This document shows, piece by piece, positions 1 through 8,609 of a stretch of DNA of 64,000 nucleotides. The position numbers were made by a program, and so were the translations under genes. The stretch is taken from NCBI GenBank assembly GCA_947625135.1, contig CANQNE010000003.1:33101-97100 (forward strand), given 5' to 3'. The notes beneath the pieces are model-generated. The model did no database searches. It was not told the origin of the DNA and saw only the letters and a program-made list of their open reading frames with translations. How positions within the stretch are numbered: position 1 is the stretch's first letter; each line of letters starts with the position of its first letter. The DNA is from an uncultured Lachnospiraceae bacterium (lineage in GTDB: Bacteria; Bacillota; Clostridia; Lachnospirales; Lachnospiraceae).

Positions 1-1995
1 CAGCGTTTTCAGGGACTGAATATTGCTTCTGTGGAGGATCTGCTCCGGTATTTTCCACGGGATTATCTTTCATACGATCCCCCTGTTGCCATAAAGGCCC
101 TTGAGGAAGCGGAGGGAATGATCACTGTTGCCGGGCATATACAGAGCCGGCCCGCGGTGCGGTACGGGAACCGTATGAAGATCACCACGGTTATGATCAG
201 GGATCAGGACGGCGCACTCCAGCTGCTGTGGTTCAATATGCCTTTTCTGGCAAATTCTCTGCGGCCCGGCAGTTATTATCTGTTTCGGGGACGGATACAG
301 ATTAAGGGCTCCCGGCTCTGCATGGTACAGCCGGAGATCTATACTCCGGCGGCATACGAGGAAAAAATGCACGGCCTGCAGCCCATGTATGCACTGACAA
401 AGGGCATTACCAATCATCTGATCACAAAGACGGTAAAGCAGGCTTTCGCGTCGGTGGAGAGGCTGCCGGAGAGGCTGCCGGAACAGATCTGCGGGCGCTA
501 TGGGCTGATGGGGACGGCGGAGGCGCTCCGGATCATTCATTTTCCCCAAAACGCGGAAGAACTGAAGCAGGCGAGAAGGAGGCTTGTGTTCGAGGAATTT
601 TTCTTTTTTCTTCTTGCCATGGAGGCACATAAGCAGGCGCTGGATCAGGCAGAAAACGGGTTTGTGATGAAGCCGGATCAAAATATACAGCGCTTTGTGG
701 AAGCCCTTCCTTATGAGCTGACGGAGGACCAGAAAAAAGCGTGGCAGGATATGCAGCGGGATTTTGCGGGAAAGCGCTGTATGCACAGGATGCTGCAGGG
801 AGATGTGGGATCCGGAAAGACCATTCTGGCGGTGCTGGGCTGCTTTACGGCGGCGGCAAACGGATTCCAGAGCGTCATTATGGCGCCCACCGAGGTGCTG
901 GCAAAGCAGCATTATGATTCTGTTATGGGGATGCTGGAGGCAAATCAGCTGCCTTATCGGGCAGGTCTTTTGACCGGTTCGCTGCCGGCTGCACAGAAAA
1001 GAAGAATACAGGAGCGGATCGCCCTGGGATTGATCGATATTGTTGTGGGCACCCACGCACTGATACAGGATCAGGTAAATTACCAGGATCTGGCGTTTGT
1101 GGTGACAGATGAGCAGCACCGATTCGGAGTGAAGCAGCGGGAAGCCCTCTCCCAAAAAGGGAGCTCTCCCCATGTGCTGGTGATGAGCGCCACGCCGATC
1201 CCCCGTACGCTTGCGCTGCTCCTGTATGGGGATCTGGATATTTCAGTTCTGCGGCAGATGCCCAAAGACAGGCTTCCTGTTCAGAACTGCGTGATCGGTC
1301 AGGATAAGCGGAATACGGCTTACCGGTTTATTATGAAAGAGATCATGGCAGGACATCAGGCGTATGTGATCTGCCCTATGGTGGAGGAGAGCGAACTGCT
1401 GGAAGGAGAAAATGTTATCGATTATGCCGGACGGCTCCGAGAAGTATTTCCGGAAAATGTCAGTATCGGTATTCTGCACGGGCGAATGAAGCCCGCAATG
1501 AAAAATCAGATCATGGAGCGGTTTTCCGCAGGAGATCTGGATATCCTTGTATCTACCACCGTGATCGAGGTTGGGATCGACGTGCCCAACGCAACGGTGA
1601 TGATGATCGAAACCGCGGACCGATTTGGCCTTTCTCAGCTTCACCAGCTCCGGGGCCGCGTGGGGAGGGGGAAACAGGCCTCCTATTGTATTTTCGTGAG
1701 CGGCAGCAGGAAGCAGCAGACCAGAGAGCGACTGGATATCCTGAACCACACCAACGACGGATTTGAGATCGCGGAAAAAGATCTGGAGCTGCGGGGGCCC
1801 GGAGAACTGTTCGGCATCAGGCAGAGCGGCGCGTTGGAATTTCGCATCGGGGATATCATCGGCGACTCCGGCATACTTTATGAAGCAAAAAAAGCGGTGG
1901 AAGAGGTACTGCAGTTAGATCCCGGACTGGAAACATCAGAAAACCGGTGTATAAAAAATTTTTTGCAACATCTGGACGAAAACTGGAATTTATAG
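1..1995 (+). CDS. recG: ATP-dependent DNA helicase RecG, 5' end cut by window
   Basis: RecG remodels stalled replication forks and Holliday junctions in the cytoplasm. The frame is open from base 1 (first residues QRFQGLNIASVEDLLRYFPR), so the gene begins upstream of the window; the GTG at 31 is an internal Val codon. The visible 664 residues hold the wedge/OB domain, then helicase motifs: Walker A GDVGSGKT near base 799, the DEQHRFG box near 1107, SATPIPRT near 1188, and the C-terminal STTVIEVGIDVPNA and QLRGRVGRG motifs. The family is about 680 residues, so only some 15-25 residues are missing. The stop is followed at about 40 bases by the promoter of the next gene, so RecG is probably the last gene of its operon. 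Assignment is secure. Confidence 0.97.
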   Translation, partial: QRFQGLNIASVEDLLRYFPRDYLSYDPPVAIKALEEAEGMITVAGHIQSRPAVRYGNRMKITTVMIRDQDGALQLLWFNMPFLANSLRPGSYYLFRGRIQIKGSRLCMVQPEIYTPAAYEEKMHGLQPMYALTKGITNHLITKTVKQAFASVERLPERLPEQICGRYGLMGTAEALRIIHFPQNAEELKQARRRLVFEEFFFFLLAMEAHKQALDQAENGFVMKPDQNIQRFVEALPYELTEDQKKAWQDMQRDFAGKRCMHRMLQGDVGSGKTILAVLGCFTAAANGFQSVIMAPTEVLAKQHYDSVMGMLEANQLPYRAGLLTGSLPAAQKRRIQERIALGLIDIVVGTHALIQDQVNYQDLAFVVTDEQHRFGVKQREALSQKGSSPHVLVMSATPIPRTLALLLYGDLDISVLRQMPKDRLPVQNCVIGQDKRNTAYRFIMKEIMAGHQAYVICPMVEESELLEGENVIDYAGRLREVFPENVSIGILHGRMKPAMKNQIMERFSAGDLDILVSTTVIEVGIDVPNATVMMIETADRFGLSQLHQLRGRVGRGKQASYCIFVSGSRKQQTRERLDILNHTNDGFEIAEKDLELRGPGELFGIRQSGALEFRIGDIIGDSGILYEAKKAVEEVLQLDPGLETSENRCIKNFLQHLDENWNL

Positions 1996-2012
1996 CGTAT
2001 ATCTGATATACT
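1984..2012 (+). promoter_or_regulatory. Extended -10 promoter for the deacetylase gene
   Basis: TATACT at 2007-2012 is preceded by TGA at 2004-2006, giving an extended -10 element; a weak -35 (TGGAAT, 1984-1989) lies 17 bases upstream and overlaps the end of recG. Transcription would start near 2019, about 35 bases before the ATG at 2054. Confidence 0.5.
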
Positions 2013-2053
2013 AATAAGAGGTTGTCAAATTCAATTTGTTAAGGAGAAGTGCA

Positions 2054-3523
2054 ATGCCTGAACAGAAAATTACGAAAAACGGACAGATCGTGGAAGCCAC
2101 CAGCGAGCAGATCCAGCAGCGCAGAAAAGCGCTGATGGAAAAGAAACGCAAAAAAAGAAAGCAGATAAAAGTACTGATCATTCTATTTATTGTGGTCATC
2201 GTGGCAGGCGTGGCGGGAATCACAGTGGGAAAGGTTCTCTACGACAGAAATAATAAGGCGAAAAATGACGGGCAGGATCAGGCGCAGGAGAGCCAGGCTA
2301 CCCAACAACCGGATGAAAAAGAACTATACCGCCAGCAGTCCATCGCTCAGGCGGAGAACCTTGCGGCGGGGTACGACTACGACGGCGCCATCGCGCTTTT
2401 ACAGACGGTGGATAATTATGAAAATGATACAAAGATCAGCGGATTGATCTCAAAATATAATAACATCAAGGGAACGCTCGTGGAATATGACATCTCAAAC
2501 GTAACCCATATTTTCTTCCATACGCTGATCAACAACTGTGATAAGGTGTTTGACGGGGATTATAAGGAAAGCGATTATAATCAGGTTATGACTACGGTGG
2601 AAGAGTTCAACGCCATTATGCAGTCTATGTACGAAAGGGGATATGTGTTGGTCAGCCTCCGTGATATGGCGGGTTATGTGACCCACGAGGACGGCACGGT
2701 GACATGGGAAAAGGGCTCTATTATGCTGCCGGAAGGCAAAAAGGCATTTGTGATCTCTGAGGATGATGTGAGTTATTATGAATATATGGAGGGGGACGGC
2801 TATCCCAGCTGTCTGTGCATCGGCGAGGACGGCAACATCACCAACAAGCTGATCAACGACGATGGCTCTGTCACGTACGGCTCCTTTGACATGGTACCGC
2901 TTTTGGAGGATTTTATCAGGGCGCATCCTGATTTTTCCTACAAGGGCGCAAGGGGATATATTGCGCTCACCGGTTATGACGGCGTGCTGGGCTACCGTAC
3001 CGCGGACAAGTATAAGGAATCTCTTGGAGAAGAAGAGTGGGCAAATCAGGTGGAAGAGGCCAAGAAGGTGGCAAACCGGCTGCTGGAGCAGGGCTGGGAA
3101 TTTGCCAGCCACAGCTGGGGACACCGCTATTACGGCCAGATCTCCCAGTCCCAGCTGCAGGAAGACGCTCAGAAATGGGAGGCGCAGGTGCGTCCCATAC
3201 TGGAAAACAACGGCACCTATAAGGTAGATACCATTATCTTTGCCTTCGGCGATGATATCGGCTCATGGACGCCCTATACGACAGATAACGAGCGGTTCAA
3301 TTATCTCACCTCTCTGGGCTTTCATTATTACTGTAATGTGGACAGCAGTCCGGCATGGGTGCAGTTTAACAAGGATCTGCAGTATCTGCGCCAGGGACGG
3401 CGGAATCTGGACGGCCAGCGCATGTACTACGATATGATCGACGACAGCGTGGATCACTTGTCCGATCTCTTTGATGTGAATCAGGTGTTTGATAAGAGAA
3501 GGCCGACACCTGTGCCGAAGTAA
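2054..3523 (+). CDS. Membrane-anchored polysaccharide deacetylase family protein
   Basis: 489 residues. The ATG at 2054 follows AAGGAG at 2041-2046; a TTG 18 bases upstream has no site of its own. A basic N terminus (about residues 22-38) leads into one membrane helix at about 39-59, so the bulk lies outside the cell. Residues about 85-130 are helical and may be repeat-like. The NodB-type catalytic fold runs from about 145 to 460 and carries an acidic ISEDD element and the metal-binding HSWGH motif (about 353-357), the H-S-x-x-H signature of zinc-dependent N- or O-deacetylases. The substrate is probably a cell-wall or exopolysaccharide N-acetyl sugar, but the sequence does not identify it. 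It is transcribed alone from its own promoter and is unrelated in layout to the second deacetylase-like domain at 14733. Confidence 0.8.
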   Translation: MPEQKITKNGQIVEATSEQIQQRRKALMEKKRKKRKQIKVLIILFIVVIVAGVAGITVGKVLYDRNNKAKNDGQDQAQESQATQQPDEKELYRQQSIAQAENLAAGYDYDGAIALLQTVDNYENDTKISGLISKYNNIKGTLVEYDISNVTHIFFHTLINNCDKVFDGDYKESDYNQVMTTVEEFNAIMQSMYERGYVLVSLRDMAGYVTHEDGTVTWEKGSIMLPEGKKAFVISEDDVSYYEYMEGDGYPSCLCIGEDGNITNKLINDDGSVTYGSFDMVPLLEDFIRAHPDFSYKGARGYIALTGYDGVLGYRTADKYKESLGEEEWANQVEEAKKVANRLLEQGWEFASHSWGHRYYGQISQSQLQEDAQKWEAQVRPILENNGTYKVDTIIFAFGDDIGSWTPYTTDNERFNYLTSLGFHYYCNVDSSPAWVQFNKDLQYLRQGRRNLDGQRMYYDMIDDSVDHLSDLFDVNQVFDKRRPTPVPK

Positions 3524-3612
3524 AACCCAAGGGGCACAGGCGGCCGCGGCAAAAGAAGCCTTTCGGGCCGTACACGTTCACTTTGCCACGTAAACAACAT
3601 TTCCTGAGAAAA

Positions 3613-4196
3613 TCACAGCAGGATCTGATCTTCAGAAAGCCCTTTATCGCGGAGATCATGTTGAAACGGATCGGAAGGGTGCTGACCCTTTTCCGTCTGC
3701 AGCACCATCTGCAGACAGAAGTGGAAAAAGCAGACCCGCACTGCAGAGGAGCGGCGGAAAAAGAGCTGCTCAGCAGGAAAAGGACAACCACGATCAAAAA
3801 GGCTACGCCGGACATGCCTGCGAAGATGGCGGAGGAATTGACGACTGCCGCCATGCGCATCGTCTGCCGGTTGGGCTTTTCGGCCAGCAGGAATGCCGGG
3901 AAGATGTAAAAGTCGGGATCTGTATAGCGGACAATGGCGGTGACGGTCCTGTCGTCCTGGCTTGCGGCTACCATCACATTCGACGTGGGTGAACCGAGAA
4001 TGCTGTCGCAGGAAAAATACTGCCCGGAGTAAAGAGGGCTTTTCCCCAATGAAAGCCGGGCATCGCCAATGCTGAAGGAGAGAGAAAGGGAATAATTCTC
4101 CTCGCTGCCGTCGGTAAAGACGGAAAACAGAGATGCCAGCCCAAGAAAGGCCGCCAGCAGAACGGCAATAAATAAGAACAATCAGTTTTTTCGCAT
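3613..4196 (-). pseudogene. Decayed gene for a two-helix membrane protein (nonsense plus frameshift)
   Basis: On the minus strand an ATG at 4196 with an AGGTGA site 4 bases upstream opens MRKN and then meets TGA (4184-4182). The same frame continues directly into a hydrophobic helix (LFLFIAVLLAAFLG), an extracytoplasmic segment of about 85 residues, and a second helix (SGVAFLIVVVLFLL). Just after that helix, near 3770-3777, the frame must shift by one base (CTG CTG AGC, as if one G were lost) to enter a natural-looking cytoplasmic tail containing LQMVLQTEKGQHPSDPFQ and stopping at 3615-3613. With the base restored the gene has exactly 195 codons. Without repair, the minus-strand frame runs on into the 3' end of the upstream deacetylase gene. 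I do not recognise the family. A TTG start after the TGA is possible but has no ribosome site. Confidence 0.6.
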
Positions 4197-4228
4197 AAGA
4201 TCACCTGAGAATCAGAATAAAAAGAAGG

Positions 4229-4804
4229 TCACTGACGGAAAGTACAGCCGGTCTGTTCGTCCATGGACTCTATGATCGCCAGGGATTCCAGCCGGATTCC
4301 CATATCACGGATCATCTTTCCACCGGGCTGAAAGCCCTTTTCAATGACGATACCGGCTCCTGCCAGTGTGGCGCCTGCCGCTTCTACCAGCTTTGACAAG
4401 CCGATCAGCGCCTGGCCGTTGGCAAGAAAATCGTCAATGATCAGGATTTTGTCTTCCTTGTTTAAAAACTGTTGGGAGACGATGATATCATAGGTTCTCC
4501 CATGGGTGAAAGATTCTACTTTGGCGGTGTAGACTTCCCCGGCAATATTTTTGGTCTGGTTTTTTTTGGCAAATACCACAGGCACGTTAAAATAGCGGGC
4601 CGCAATACAGGCAATGCCGATGCCGGAAGCCTCGATAGTCAGGATTTTTGTAATCTCGGCGTCCGCAAAACGCCGTTTGAATTCCTTGCCGATTTCTTCC
4701 AGAAACTGAATATCCATCTGGTGGTTCAGAAAGCTGTCCACCTTCAGTACATTCCCCTCTTTAATGATGCCGTCTTTTCGGATCCGTTCTTTTAAAAGCT
4801 CCAT
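4229..4804 (-). CDS. xpt: Xanthine phosphoribosyltransferase
   Basis: 191 residues, the normal length of bacterial Xpt. It converts xanthine and PRPP to XMP for purine salvage in the cytoplasm. The N-terminal VLKVDSFLNHQMD segment and the PRPP-binding loop LIIDDFLANGQA (about residues 121-132) are hallmarks, and IVIEKGFQPGG matches the conserved C-terminal strand. The ATG at 4804 follows a G-rich site (GGGGAT). It is a single gene on the minus strand, with a plausible promoter at 4847-4875. No purine-riboswitch core was seen in its leader, unlike B. subtilis xpt. Confidence 0.95.
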   Translation of the reverse strand: MELLKERIRKDGIIKEGNVLKVDSFLNHQMDIQFLEEIGKEFKRRFADAEITKILTIEASGIGIACIAARYFNVPVVFAKKNQTKNIAGEVYTAKVESFTHGRTYDIIVSQQFLNKEDKILIIDDFLANGQALIGLSKLVEAAGATLAGAGIVIEKGFQPGGKMIRDMGIRLESLAIIESMDEQTGCTFRQ

Positions 4805-4846
4805 ACATATCCATCCCCTGTCCCAGAATTTGACTGATTTTTTATT

Positions 4847-4875
4847 ATCTTAATATAAAAAAGACAGGTTTGCAA
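4847..4875 (-). promoter_or_regulatory. Promoter for xpt
   Basis: On the minus strand TTGCAA (4875-4870), a 17-base spacer and TAAGAT (4852-4847) lie about 45 bases ahead of the xpt ATG. The spacing is ideal and the -10 is one or two bases off consensus. Confidence 0.45.
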
Positions 4876-4946
4876 GAAAAAACGATTTTTACGGGGAAAT
4901 CCCGAGAGAAATGTCAGGAAAACATCCATTTGTTTTTTAAATATTC

Positions 4947-4975
4947 TTGTGGAATAATACCGGCTTTGCTATAAT
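4947..4975 (+). promoter_or_regulatory. Sigma-A promoter for the two-component operon
   Basis: TTGTGG (4947-4952), 17 bases, then a perfect TATAAT (4970-4975). Transcription should start near 4982, leaving a leader of about 200 bases before the response-regulator ATG. Confidence 0.7.
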
Positions 4976-4981
4976 AAGACT

Positions 4982-5185
4982 GTCATTTCCTGATCCTTTT
5001 CACAGATGCTGGCAGCGGACAGGGAAGAATTTTATGGAGGACAGACAAGCGGTTGAAATGGGCGAAAGAGTTTGAAAAAACTGTGACCTTTGCCTGAGAT
5101 TCACAAAGTAAACATATTTCTCTGATAGGATAACGCCAAAGCAGGCAGATCGTGACTGCATAGTGTTACAGGAGGGAATTGCGCT
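4982..5185 (+). promoter_or_regulatory. Long 5' leader of the two-component operon with a 13-codon reading frame
   Basis: The gap between xpt and the response regulator is 381 bases (4805-5185); its left part holds the two divergent promoters and this is the rest. Inside it an ATG at 5034 with AGGGAAG upstream opens a 13-residue frame (MEDRQAVEMGERV, stop at 5073-5075). It could be a leader peptide or chance. No strong hairpin or known riboswitch was recognised. The true gene start is marked by GGAGGG at about 5171-5176. Confidence 0.3.
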
Positions 5186-5860
5186 ATGGAAAATATTAAG
5201 ATTTTGGTAGTGGATGACGAGAGCAGGATGCGTAAGCTGGTCAAGGATTTTCTCGTCAAACAGAATTATGATGTGCTGGAGGCCGGAGACGGCGAGGAAG
5301 CGCTGGATATTTTTTATCAGAATAAAGGGATCGCATTGATTATTCTGGATGTGATGATGCCAAAGCTGGACGGCTGGGAAGTGTGCAAAGAGATCCGTTC
5401 TTACAGTGACGTGCCCATCATCATGCTCACCGCCAAGGGAGATGAGCGGGATGAACTGCTGGGGTTTGAGCTGGGGGTTGACGAATATATTTCAAAGCCC
5501 TTCAGTCCAAAGATCCTTGTTGCAAGAGTAGAGGCCATTCTGCGCCGCAGCAATGTGATCGGCGCTGACGCGGTAATTTCCGTGGGCGGCATCGAGATCG
5601 ACAAGGCGGCTCATCAGGTGACCATTGACGGCCGCCCCATCGAACTGAGCTTCAAAGAGTTTGAACTGCTCACTTATTTTGTGGAGAATAAGGGGATCGC
5701 CCTTTCCCGTGAAAAGATACTGAACAATGTGTGGAATTATGATTATTTCGGCGACGCCCGGACCATTGACACCCATGTGAAAAAGCTGCGGAGCAAAATG
5801 GGGGATAAGGGAGACTATATCCATACGATCTGGGGTATGGGTTACAAGTTTGAGGTGTAA
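5186..5860 (+). CDS. OmpR/PhoB-family response regulator
   Basis: 224 residues. Receiver domain at about 1-115 with the acidic pair D10/D11, phospho-acceptor D55 (LIILDVMMPK) and the conserved Lys in YISKPFSP. A winged-helix DNA-binding domain (about 128-224) follows, with ELSFKEFELL, DARTIDTHVKKLRSK and the terminal IWGMGYKFEV. It binds DNA as a phosphorylated dimer and probably controls envelope or transport genes, but no target is visible here. The sensor kinase starts 6 bases after its stop, so the two are co-transcribed. The ATG follows GGAGGG with good spacing. Confidence 0.93.
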   Translation: MENIKILVVDDESRMRKLVKDFLVKQNYDVLEAGDGEEALDIFYQNKGIALIILDVMMPKLDGWEVCKEIRSYSDVPIIMLTAKGDERDELLGFELGVDEYISKPFSPKILVARVEAILRRSNVIGADAVISVGGIEIDKAAHQVTIDGRPIELSFKEFELLTYFVENKGIALSREKILNNVWNYDYFGDARTIDTHVKKLRSKMGDKGDYIHTIWGMGYKFEV

Positions 5861-5865
5861 ATAGC

Positions 5866-7365
5866 ATGCTTCGTTCAACGAAAAGGCAGATCGCGTTCGT
5901 TACCTTTGCCCTGACGCTCTGCACCTTGTTTCTATGCTGGGGCATCAACAATATCTTTCTGGAGCGGGTTTATTATAGTCAGAAAAAAAATGCGCTCATG
6001 GGCGTTTTTTCTGCTATAGACAGCATGGAGACGGCTGCGGATGTCTATACGGAAAATTTCCAGCTGCAGATGGAAGAATTCAGCGACAATTACAACATGT
6101 CTATCATGATTATGGATTCTTCCCTGCAGGTACTGTATTCGTCTACAAATCCGGATGACAAGACGCTGTTCACGCCGCTGTTCACTTATATTTACGGGGA
6201 TTCGTCGGATGTAAACAACAATTATACCACATTGATCGAGCAGACGCCCTATTATAAGCTGAGCAATACCAGGGACGCCAGATTCAATACTGATTATATG
6301 GAAATGGTGGGGGTTCTTGACAACGGATGCTTCTTTGTGGCCCGGACGGCCCTGGAGAGCGTGCGGGAAAACGTGGCGGTGTCCAACCGTTTTCTGGGAT
6401 ATGTGGCGATCACCGTTATGCTCTTTGCCACCATTTGTATCTGGTATGTTTCCGAGCGCATTACCCGGCCGCTGCAAAGGCTGATCCATATTTCCGACCA
6501 GATGGCGAAGCTGAATTTTGACGTGAAGTATGAAGGCGGCAGTTCGGAAGAGATCGATGCGCTGGGCGAGCATATCAATGAGATGTCTTATAAGCTGGAG
6601 GAAACCATTTCGGATCTGAAAACCGCCAACAACGAGCTGAAGCGGGATATCGAGCAGAAGATCCAGATCGATGAGATGAGAAAGGATTTTCTCTCCAATG
6701 TGTCCCATGAACTGAAAACACCCATCGCGCTGATCCAGGGATATGCGGAGGGGCTGCAGGAATGTATCAATGACAATCAGGAGAGCCGGGAGTTTTACTG
6801 CGAAGTCATCATTGACGAGGCCAGAAAGATGAACGGCATGGTACAGAAGCTGCTCACCCTCAATCAGATCGAATTTGGGAATGATTCCATCATCATGGAA
6901 CGGTTTGATATTACGGCGCTTGTGAACAATATTATCAATTCTATGCAGCTTCTGGCTGATCAGAAGTCTGTGAAGATCACCTGCAATGCGAAGCATCCCA
7001 TATATGTGTGGTCTGACGAATACAAGATCGAAGAAGTATTCACCAATTATATGAGCAATGCCCTGAACCACGTGGAAAATGAGAACAGGATCGATGTGCG
7101 GATTCTGCAGCAGGAAAAGGAAGTAACGGTGTCTGTTTTTAATACGGGGAAACCGATTCCGGAAGAGGATATCGACAAGATCTGGATCCGGTTCTACAAG
7201 GTGGATAAAGCACGCACCAGAGAGTACGGGGGAAGCGGTATCGGTCTTTCTATAGTAAAGGCGATTATGAATTCCCTGAACCAGAAGTGCGGTGTGGTCA
7301 ATTATGAGAACGGGGTAGGATTCTGGTTTACGCTGGAGGGCGATACCAAATACGAAAAGAACTGA
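5866..7365 (+). CDS. Membrane sensor histidine kinase, partner of the upstream regulator
   Basis: 499 residues. First membrane helix at about 10-30, an extracytoplasmic sensor of about 130 residues, second helix at about 172-194, then HAMP (about 195-247). The dimerisation/phosphoacceptor box FLSNVSHELKTPIALIQG places the phosphorylated His at residue 281. The ATPase domain shows the N box (NYMSNALNH), DKIWIRFYKVDKA, and the G box YGGSGIGLSIVK. It autophosphorylates on His281 and passes phosphate to D55 of the regulator. The sensor domain has no family I recognise, so the signal is unknown. The VanS/PhoR-like layout suggests an envelope signal, as inference only. Confidence 0.92.
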   Translation: MLRSTKRQIAFVTFALTLCTLFLCWGINNIFLERVYYSQKKNALMGVFSAIDSMETAADVYTENFQLQMEEFSDNYNMSIMIMDSSLQVLYSSTNPDDKTLFTPLFTYIYGDSSDVNNNYTTLIEQTPYYKLSNTRDARFNTDYMEMVGVLDNGCFFVARTALESVRENVAVSNRFLGYVAITVMLFATICIWYVSERITRPLQRLIHISDQMAKLNFDVKYEGGSSEEIDALGEHINEMSYKLEETISDLKTANNELKRDIEQKIQIDEMRKDFLSNVSHELKTPIALIQGYAEGLQECINDNQESREFYCEVIIDEARKMNGMVQKLLTLNQIEFGNDSIIMERFDITALVNNIINSMQLLADQKSVKITCNAKHPIYVWSDEYKIEEVFTNYMSNALNHVENENRIDVRILQQEKEVTVSVFNTGKPIPEEDIDKIWIRFYKVDKARTREYGGSGIGLSIVKAIMNSLNQKCGVVNYENGVGFWFTLEGDTKYEKN

Positions 7366-7390
7366 ACATGGATAGGAGATTAGCGAAACA

Positions 7391-7442
7391 GGGGGCCGAA
7401 AAGCCTGATCGATTCAACGGATATCAGACTTTCACGGCCCCC
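7391..7442. terminator. Long hairpin between convergent genes, probable bidirectional terminator
   Basis: GGGGGCCG at 7391-7398 pairs with CGGCCCCC at 7435-7442, and the inner bases (AAAAG with CTTTC, CTGAT with ATCAG) extend the stem to about 18 pairs with two small mismatches around a 13-base loop. The T-run after it is poor (TTCTAAAA), so the hairpin is certain but termination is inferred from its place between the kinase gene and the minus-strand gene. Confidence 0.55.
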
Positions 7443-7500
7443 TTCTAAAATGACAAAATTGAAATTGCAGCGCGACGGGTCGTCACAGCGCGATCCATGG

Positions 7501-7698
7501 TCACAGAGTGACAATTGACTGAAAATCGTCGTTTATCACTACATATACAGCGGAATCTTCGGGTTTTACATAAAGCCGGAGCGTTTTGATCTCGCTGATC
7601 TTATGTCCGGCTTTTGTCCAGGATGCCTTTGCCATCTTGATCAGATCCTTTTCGCTTATCTGCTTGTCTGCATATTCCACATATACATTTGCCTTCAT
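7501..7698 (-). CDS. Small conserved protein, possibly DUF6465 family
   Basis: 65 residues from the ATG at 7698, which has GGAGAG 4 bases upstream; the frame is open much further but that part reads as non-coding. The protein starts MKANVYVEYADKQISEKDLI and ends in a strand-rich segment (RLYVKPEDSAVYVVINDDFQ). Its length and the Lys/Glu-rich first half with a YVKPE...YVVIN second half match, from memory, a small Lachnospiraceae family of unknown function (DUF6465). No catalytic or metal-binding residues are evident. It has its own promoter at 7807-7835 and a leader of about 100 bases. Confidence 0.65.
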   Translation of the reverse strand: MKANVYVEYADKQISEKDLIKMAKASWTKAGHKISEIKTLRLYVKPEDSAVYVVINDDFQSIVTL

Positions 7699-7806
7699 TT
7701 TTCTCTCCATTCTGCACTGTGTTATGATCGCTGAGTCTGTGACGGCAGTGCATCGGCACAGCCAGCGGCGCCGGACAAAAAAGATGCTGAAAATTCCGAC
7801 AAATAA

Positions 7807-7835
7807 AATATAGTACAACTTTGGGGAAAATGCAA
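7807..7835 (-). promoter_or_regulatory. Promoter for the 65-residue protein gene
   Basis: On the minus strand TTGCAT (7835-7830), 17 bases, TATATT (7812-7807). The start would lie near 7800, giving a leader of about 100 bases containing a GC-rich stretch around 7740-7775 that can fold. It is divergent from the hisH promoter. Confidence 0.55.
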
Positions 7836-7853
7836 ACATTTTTTGGAATTCTA

Positions 7854-7882
7854 TGTAAAATGTAGAAAAATTATGCTAAAAT
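7854..7882 (+). promoter_or_regulatory. Extended -10 promoter for hisHF
   Basis: TG at 7874-7875 precedes TAAAAT (7877-7882), an extended -10; the -35 (TGTAAA, 7854-7859) is poor. The start would be near 7889, about 90 bases ahead of hisH. Confidence 0.4.
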
Positions 7883-7979
7883 AATAGGCGTGCGAAGCAT
7901 ACTTACGAGAAAGTGCGCCAAGAGCATAAACCGAAATTCAGGATTTTGGTTTCAATGGGACAGGAAAAGGAAGGACAAC

Positions 7980-8585
7980 ATGATTGCGATTATTGATTAC
8001 GATGCGGGAAATCTGAAAAGTGTAGAAAAGGCGCTGGCTTATCTGGGAGAGAGATCGCTGATCACAAGGGATCGCAGGCAGATCCTGCAGGCGGATAAAG
8101 TGATCCTGCCGGGGGTTGGCTCCTTTGGAGCCGCCATGAAACAGCTGAGAGATTACGGACTGGATGAAGTGATCCGGGAAACGGTAAAACAGAAAACGCC
8201 TCTTCTGGGGATCTGTCTCGGACTGCAGCTTTTATTTGAATCCAGCGAGGAAAGCCCCGGCGTTGCCGGCCTGGGAATTTTGCAGGGGGAGATCCTTCGT
8301 ATTCCGGAGGGAGAGGGGCTCAAGGTTCCCCATATCGGATGGAATTCACTGGAGCTGCGGAATGAGGGAAGGCTGTTTGCCTCTCTGGAGGAGACGCCTT
8401 ATGTTTATTTCGTACATTCTTATTACCTGAAGGCAAAGGATCCGTCCATTGTGAAGGCCGTGGCAGAATACGGCGTTGCCATCCACGCATCCGTGGAGCA
8501 GGATAACGTGTTTGCCTGTCAGTTTCACCCGGAAAAGAGCGGAGAGACGGGTCTGATGATATTAAAAAATTTCGCGGCATTATAA
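7980..8585 (+). CDS. hisH: Imidazole glycerol phosphate synthase, glutamine amidotransferase subunit HisH
   Basis: 201 residues from the ATG at 7980, preceded by GGAAGGA; the longer in-frame extension lacks a ribosome site. HisH hydrolyses glutamine and channels ammonia to HisF in histidine biosynthesis. The nucleophile Cys sits in LGICLGLQLLF, and the His/Glu pair of the class I amidotransferase triad lies in FACQFHPEKSGETG. The start MIAIIDYDAGNLKSVEKAL is the family N terminus. It is paired with hisF (24-base gap), but no other his gene is in the window. A role in sugar modification, as for WbuY/WbuZ-type paralogues, is less likely because no such genes are nearby. Confidence 0.93.
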   Translation: MIAIIDYDAGNLKSVEKALAYLGERSLITRDRRQILQADKVILPGVGSFGAAMKQLRDYGLDEVIRETVKQKTPLLGICLGLQLLFESSEESPGVAGLGILQGEILRIPEGEGLKVPHIGWNSLELRNEGRLFASLEETPYVYFVHSYYLKAKDPSIVKAVAEYGVAIHASVEQDNVFACQFHPEKSGETGLMILKNFAAL

Positions 8586-8609
8586 GGTGCCTTTTGCATG
8601 GAGGAAAAG

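Noticed and set aside
3583..3909. 108-codon plus-strand frame (MPRKQHFLRKS...)
   Set aside because: It is antisense to the decayed membrane gene, whose hydrophobic helices and ribosome site are far more convincing.
4805..4946. Purine riboswitch ahead of xpt
   Set aside because: The conserved TATA...three-way junction core and loop sequences were not found in the leader on the minus strand.
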